A stretch of 11,601 nt of DNA from Willaertia magna (Eukaryota > Heterolobosea > Eutetramitea > Acrasida > Naegleriidae). The notes beneath the pieces are model-generated. The model was not told where the DNA came from. It made no database searches and saw only the letters and a program-made list of their open reading frames with translations. Numbering within the stretch: the stretch's first letter is position 1; each line of letters begins with the position of its first letter. The DNA is taken from contig CADWAF010000055.1 of the NCBI GenBank assembly GCA_902984215.1, positions 1 to 11,601 on the forward strand. The letters are read 5' to 3'. Below, one piece after another: positions 6,553 to 11,601 of the stretch. Both the position numbers and the translations under genes were made by a program.

Positions 6553-6800
6553 TTTTTGACTTCCCAACTACACTCTCTCTAACGACTATTTGGGGTATCC
6601 GCTAAAAAATATACAGTTTATTTTTTTTTTAACAAACACTGCACAAGTGGTTGATTGTACGCATGGTTGTCTGTGGACAGTATGTTAGAAGCGGATTGAG
6701 AAGTGGAAGTCTTAGGATCTAATAGTATTGCAAAGAAACCACTCTTATAGCTCTTCAATTACAAGGAACAACAGAACTTCTAATTTAACTACTATGCAAG
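6553..6800. other. Gene-less, relatively GC-richer upstream region
   Basis: This stretch upstream of the acyltransferase start has about 36% GC by count over 6541-6780, far above the DNA to its right. It probably contains the acyltransferase 5' leader and promoter. In-frame TAG immediately precedes TTG 6565-6567, so the protein cannot extend unspliced into it. The minus strand also holds a 57-codon open frame without ATG, between about 6770 and 6590. It includes KTSTSQSASNILSTDN and ends SGYPK then TAG; it could be a decayed exon, a leader segment or chance. No convincing splice connects it to the acyltransferase. Confidence 0.5.
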
Positions 6801-8510
6801 GTCATTTTTAATAAATAGAAAAGTTCAAATTTTTTAATAATTTTAAAAGTTTTTAAATTTTAAATAATAATAAATCATAGTTAATACAATTTTTAATATT
6901 ACATTAATTAAAAACTAATAATTTAAAATATAAAAAATATTTTAATATTATTTTTTAAATAATATTTTATAATTACCATTAAAAAAATTATTTTTTAATT
7001 TATTATTATAAAATCTAATTTATTAATTATTTTAAAAACTATCATAATTTAAATGTTATTAAAATTAATATTATAAAAATTATTAATAAATTTATTTAAT
7101 TAACTTTTTTTAAAAATATATTTATTATATATTTTATTAATTTTATTTATTAATTTAAAATAATTAAAAAATATTTTAAAAGTATTTAATTTTTTAAATT
7201 TTAAACTAATTTTAATTTGTTATTTATTATTAATTTTTTATAAAAAAAATATTTTTTTATTATTATTTATATAAAAATAACAAATTATAATATATTTAAT
7301 TAATTAATTTTTTAAATTAAAAAAAAATTTATAATTATTTTTTATTTTTTATATTTAATAAAAATATAATTATTTTTTAATATAATTTTTTTAATATATT
7401 GTTTATTAATTTTATAAATAAATTATATGCTTATATTTATTATTAAAAAATAATTTTATAAATAAATTAAAAATAAAAAACTAAACTAAAATTAAAATAA
7501 TTATTTATACATTCAAAAAAAACAATTAATTATTATAAAATAAATAATATAAAAAACAATAAAAAAATTAAAAAAATTAATAAATAATAAAAAAAATAAG
7601 AAATACATATAATAATAAAAAAAAATTATTAAATTAAGTATAGTAAATAATTTTAATTATTTAATTAACAATAAAAATATTAATTAAAATAACATCTTAA
7701 AAAAAATAGAAACAAAAAATTATAAATTAATTTAAAATAAATTTATTAAAAATATATCAACTACAAATTAATATTACAAAATCTAATTTCATCATAAACA
7801 AAAGCAAAAAAAAATAAATTTAAAATTAATAATGTAATGAAAACAATTAAAAAATAAAATTTTTTATTTTTTATTTTAAATATATTATATTTTAACTATA
7901 TATAAAGTTAGATTTTTATTATATTTTATTTTTAAATTTAAAAAAAAGTTTATTTAAAAAATATTAATAATATTAATTATATATATAAAAATACTTTAAA
8001 TATAAATATTATATAAAACTGATAATATATTATTAAATTTAAAACTAATATATTTAAATTTAAATTAAAAATATTCTATTTCTTTTATAATATTATAATT
8101 TTTTTTATTATTTTTTATATTTATATAATTTATTAATTATAATATTTTTATTATTATCATTTTAAATAATACAATTATTTATTATGTTATTATTATCTTT
8201 ATTATTAAAAAAATTAAATAATATAATTCAAAAAATAATAAAAAAGCTTTAATAAATTTTTGGTAATATGTTAAAAAAAATTAAATATTAAAAATTAATC
8301 TAATTTTTGTTTTAATGCAGAATGATTTTATATAACTAGATTATAAAAATTGTAACTATTAGGTAAAAAGTAAAGAATTTTTTTAACGATAATACAAAAT
8401 TTAAAAAAACAAATTTTATTTAAAATAAAAGACTATTATTTATTTAATAAGACTAATGTTAATCCATTAATTTGAATTTTAAAAAAAACATTTTTTTTAT
8501 TATAATTATT
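6801..8510. other. Extreme AT block without genes
   Basis: About 1.7 kb of almost pure A/T. I count 10 G/C in the 420 nt from 7081 to 7500 (about 2.4%) and none in the 119 nt from 7282 to 7400. The left part (about 7080-7430) is T-rich on the + strand and the next part (about 7440-7760) is A-rich; line 7561-7620 alone has 45 A in 60. No reading frame with protein-like composition, tRNA-like fold or recognisable mobile element is seen. Such DNA could be ordinary spacer of an AT-rich genome, a replication origin-like or matrix-attachment-like region, or part of a centromeric region. The sequence does not distinguish these. Confidence 0.7.
7213..7287. repeat. 13-bp inverted repeat with a palindromic loop
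   Basis: TAATTTGTTATTT at 7213-7225 is the exact complement of AAATAACAAATTA at 7275-7287. The 49-nt loop itself contains a near-palindromic A-run and T-run (about 7240-7259), so the whole segment could form a nested cruciform. The arms hold the only G and C in the local sequence, which makes the match less trivial than other AT-rich repeats here. Confidence 0.5.
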
Positions 8511-8652
8511 TATTATCAAGTAAGTAAAATTACTTGATTTGATTACAATTTTTGTAATAATCTAATTATATAGGACTCAAAAAATGTTTTGTACTATTTG
8601 GGTTCCCAGCAAGTCGACCAAATACATTAAAAATTTCCATTTATTTAATAAG
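8511..8652 (-). other. 3' flank of the 2-oxoglutarate dehydrogenase gene
   Basis: On the minus strand an AATAAA hexamer (rc of 8640-8645) follows the stop codon by about 7 nt. Farther downstream are two hairpins. The first has a 9-bp stem (8515-8523 with 8530-8538) and a 6-nt loop. The second has a 7-bp stem (ATTACAA 8542-8548 with 8552-8558) and a 3-nt loop. They may lie in the 3' untranslated region or just beyond it. The region is GC-richer near the gene and merges into the AT block. Confidence 0.4.
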
Positions 8653-11601
8653 TTAAAGTGTTAAAGCTTCAGTAACAAGTTCGGATTGTTCTTTTGTATG
8701 TCTTGATCCATAACCAGTTGCTGGAGAAGCGCTTATGTGTCTTCCAACATACTTGACATCTCTTGTTTTTGTGACTTGGCAATGTTTAAGTGCAGTTAGG
8801 AATCTAAAGTAAACAAACGAGAATGCACCATAGTTCTTTGGTTCTTCTTGACACCATACAACTTCAGCATTGCTGTATTTATCACAAATTTCCATTACTC
8901 TATGGAATGGGAATGGTGCTAATTGTTCAAGTCTTACTAAGGCAACATTATCAATATTCTTTTCTTTTCTGCCTAATAACAAGTCATAATAAACTTTACC
9001 AGAACAGAACACAACTCTTTTAACCTTACTTGGATCAGTAATAACTCCAGTTTCATCGTCAATAACTTGTCTGAAAGATGTTCCCTCAGCAAATTCTGAA
9101 AGACTTGATGCTGCTTCCTTTAATCTCAACAAGCTCTTTGGTGTGAAAACAACTAATGGCTTTCTGAAATCACGGTGTAATTGTCTACGTAAAGCATGGA
9201 AAATATTTGCAGGAGTAGTACAATTGACAACTTGCCAGTTAGTTTTTTGGATTTGTAGAGTTCTACTTGGGTCTTTCTCAGGTAAAGTACTATCATCTTC
9301 ATCAACTAATTGTAAATAACGTTCCATTCTAGCATTGGAGTGTTCTGGACCTTGCCCCTCATAACCGTGAGGTAATAAAATTGTCAAACCAGATGCCCTT
9401 AACCATTTTTGTTCTGCACATGAAACAAATTGATCAATAATTGTATGTGCACCGTTTGCAAAGTCACCAAATTGAGCTTCCCACACAACAAGTTGGTTTG
9501 GTGATTCAATAGAATAACCATACTCAAAACCTAAAACTGCATATTCACTTAAGCTTGAGTTAGATATTGTCAATTCTGCTTGATTCTTAGAAATATTGTT
9601 CAATGGTGTGTATCTATCTTCAGTTTCTTGGTCAATTACAACTGCATGTCTATGAGAGAATGTACCTCTTTCTACATCTTGACCGCTGATTCTGACATGG
9701 AAACCTTCTTCTAAAAGTGTTGCATAAGCTAAAGTTTCACCCATACCCCAATCTAAACCTTCTCCTGATTCAATCATCTTTTGTCTTTGTTCATAAACAC
9801 GACCAATACCTTTATGAGGGTGGAAGTCTTTTGGTAAAGTTGAAACAGAAGAACCAATTTTTTTTAATGTTTCCATTGGAACACCAGTTCTTCTAATTGC
9901 AGAATAATCATGAGGAGTCTTCATTCTATCCCATTTACTTCCTTGTAAATACCAAACTTCACCTGTGATGTCTAATTTCTCATCAGTCTTTGCTCTTGCA
10001 AATTCATTATCAAAGACTGTCTTTGCTTGTTGTTCAACACTGTCAACATGTTCTTTTGTAACAACTCCAGTATCAATTAAACTCTTACTATATTTGCTTA
10101 AAACGTTTTCTTGTTTTGCGATTTGTTTGTACATCTTTGGTTGTGTAAACATTGGTTCATCAAGTTCATTGTGACCACGTTTTCTATAACAAACAATATC
10201 AACTACTACGTCAGTGTGGAATTGTTGTCTATATTCTGCTGCTAATTTACACACTCTTACAACTGATTCTGGATCATCACCGTTTACATGGAAAATTGGT
10301 GCAGAAACGAATTTTGCAAGATCTGAACAATATGGGGTTGATCTAGAGTTTCTTGGGTTTGTAGTGAAACCAATTTGATTGTTAACAATAATGTGAATAG
10401 TACCACCAGTTGAATATTCTTTAAGATCGCTTAATCCCATAGTTTCATAAACAACACCTTGACCAGCAAAAGCAGCATCACCGTGAAGCAAAATTGGCAT
10501 AACTTTTTCTTTCTTTTCATCCTTGGCAAAGTATTGTTTTGCTCTTGTCTTTCCTTCTACAACAGGATTAACAGCTTCTAAGTGAGATGGATTTGGAACT
10601 AAAGTTAATTGAACTTCTTTTTGTGTAAATGGTAAGAAACGTTTACATGATGTACCTAAATGGTATTTAACATCACCAGAACCTAACTTATTTTCTGTCT
10701 TTCCGAAAAATTCTCTAAAGATTTGAGCTAAAGGTTTTCGCATAACATTACCTAATACATTTAATCTACCTCTGTGTGGCATACCTAACACAAATGATTC
10801 ACAACCTAATAGAGATGATGTATCAATTAAACTTTTAATACCTGGAATTAAAGATTCACAACCTTCTAAACCAAATCTCTTTGTAGTAGGGAATTTGTTT
10901 GCTAAATATTCTTCAAACATACTACTGAATGTTAATCTTTCTAAGATAACTTTCTTTTCATCATTAGAGATTTCAACTTTAGTTGGTGTTTCAATTCTTT
11001 CTCTAATCCAATTACATTTCTCTCTATCATTAATGTGCATATATTCATATCCGACAGTTCCTAAATATGTTTCTTTTAGTCTATTTAAAAGAGTTTCTAG
11101 GGTCCATTGAACGTTATTATTTAATGAAGATGAAAGGAAACCTTTAATTAATCCTTGTGAAAGAACAACTGGTGTCTTTGGATCTAATTTTGCAAGATTA
11201 GGATAGTTTTGAAGTTGCTAAAGTATAATATTAATATAAAACAGAATAAAAGTAAGTAAATAAACGAAAAATATAATACTCACCAAGGTAGGTATTTGAG
11301 TATGATCTAAATCCGCATCAAACATTCCCAAAGGATCTAGGTTACAGCAAGCATGACCATAAACTTGGTAAGCTCTTATCAATGAAACAAGTTCTCCACT
11401 TGCACTTTCTTCTGATGTTCCAATCATCTTAGCACCTCCTCCGGTGGATGTTTGTTGTTGGGAAATTTGTTGAAAGACTTGTTGGGATGTTCCAGCTTCA
11501 GGTAAGCCTGAAAAGTATCTTTGCCAATCGACTGGAACACTTGATGGGTTTTGTCTCCATTGTGTTTCTAATTCTTCTAAATATTGAGAATTTGAACCAA
11601 C
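8653..11601 (-). CDS. ogdh: 2-oxoglutarate dehydrogenase E1 component (N-terminus missing)
   Basis: This is the thiamine-diphosphate-dependent E1 subunit of the mitochondrial 2-oxoglutarate dehydrogenase complex. It decarboxylates 2-oxoglutarate in the citric acid cycle and passes the succinyl group to E2 lipoamide. Exons 11601-11284 and 11217-8653 give 960 visible residues. The first has the E1 N-terminal pattern (YLEELETQWRQNPSSVPVDW, then LIRAYQVYGHACCNLDPLG). The second has GMPHRGRLNVLGN (251-263), GDAAFAGQG (352-360, Mg/ThDP aspartate 353), NNQIGFTT (385-392), GQDVERGTFSHRHAVV, WEAQFGDFANGA and HGYEGQGPEHSNARMERYLQ. All core motifs are intact. The frame is already open at 11601, so the start and any mitochondrial presequence, probably some 40-60 residues, lie outside the window. 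Coding GC is about 37% where counted, with more balanced codons than the other genes, as expected for a conserved, highly expressed enzyme. The stop is TAA 8655-8653. Confidence 0.97.
11218..11283 (-). other. 66-nt intron of the 2-oxoglutarate dehydrogenase gene
   Basis: The minus strand reads GTGAGTATTATA at the donor and ATACTTTAG at the acceptor. Splicing joins HTQIPTL to QLQNYPNLAKLDPK in phase 0, restoring a continuous E1 protein. Without splicing the frame runs into a stop within the intron. The intron is much more AT-rich than its exons. Confidence 0.92.

Noticed and set aside
6553..6567. Acyltransferase start at TTG 6565-6567
   Set aside because: Nuclear genes start at ATG; an in-frame TAG lies directly upstream, and two good ATGs follow.
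6602..6637. A 36-nt intron (GTTTGT...TTTTTTAG) linking the 6590-6775 open frame to the acyltransferase
   Set aside because: Splicing at this donor leads to a stop before the acyltransferase ATG; shifting the donor by two bases gives the wrong frame.
7409..7469. 18-bp direct repeat (7409-7426 and 7452-7469) as a functional iteron
   Set aside because: The sequence is low-complexity A/T only, and such matches are expected in this background.
6801..8510. Inserted mitochondrial or plasmid DNA, or a transposon
   Set aside because: No coding frames, terminal repeats or target-site duplications are visible; composition alone does not support it.
8598..8625. tRNA B-box-like GGTTCCCAGC
   Set aside because: No A-box, acceptor stem or cloverleaf can be drawn around it.
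8823..11110. Several + strand open frames of 60-71 codons
   Set aside because: They are antisense shadows of the strongly conserved 2-oxoglutarate dehydrogenase coding sequence.
11218..11427. A separate 69-residue minus-strand protein
   Set aside because: It is an exon of the dehydrogenase read into its intron; its start is an internal Met.
1..11601. Giant-virus or bacterial origin of the window
   Set aside because: GT-AG introns in two genes, a mitochondrial-type E1 enzyme, and F-box/SPRY and importin-alpha sequences point to a eukaryotic nuclear genome.

Overview
The window looks like nuclear DNA of a very AT-rich, intron-poor, free-living protist. Supporting points are short GT-AG introns (44 and 66 nt), TAA stops throughout, oligo-A runs before start codons, Asn/Gln-rich stretches in proteins, a eukaryotic F-box/SPRY gene, an importin-alpha relic and a mitochondrial 2-oxoglutarate dehydrogenase. 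A dictyostelid-like or heterolobosean amoeba fits best. I cannot fix the lineage from the sequence alone, and a bacterial or viral source does not fit.

Layout, left to right. The C-terminal end of an unidentified + strand gene (2-124) is followed by a decayed importin-alpha copy (about 201-899, +). This relic keeps pieces of the importin-beta-binding domain, ARM repeats and C-terminus, but has frameshifts and large internal deletions. Two minus-strand genes follow: an F-box-like plus SPRY protein (922-1872) and a larger protein of unknown role with a possible F-box-like start (2272-3657). Between them lies a stretch of coding-like fragments in three frames (1930-2258). A 191-bp bidirectional promoter (3658-3848) separates the second gene from a + strand SAM-dependent methyltransferase of a family common in bacteria (3849-5111). 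That gene converges, with only 17 nt between stop codons, on a minus-strand membrane acyltransferase of the acyltransferase-3 type (5129-6552), which is interrupted by a 44-nt intron.

Upstream of the acyltransferase is about 250 bp of moderately GC-richer, gene-less DNA. It is followed by about 1.7 kb of extreme AT DNA (6801-8510), which includes a 119-nt run with no G or C. The right-hand 3 kb holds most of the 2-oxoglutarate dehydrogenase E1 gene (minus strand, two exons in view, N-terminus beyond the window edge).

The genes do not form an obvious pathway or operon-like system. I see no CRISPR array, rRNA, tRNA or intact mobile element. The most interesting points are the scarred importin-alpha pseudogene, two perfect in-frame 24-bp tandem duplications (one inside the first membrane helix of the acyltransferase), a promoter word pair shared by two genes, the AT-only block with a reversal of A/T skew, and a bacterial-type methyltransferase partly encoded in 5-8% GC DNA.
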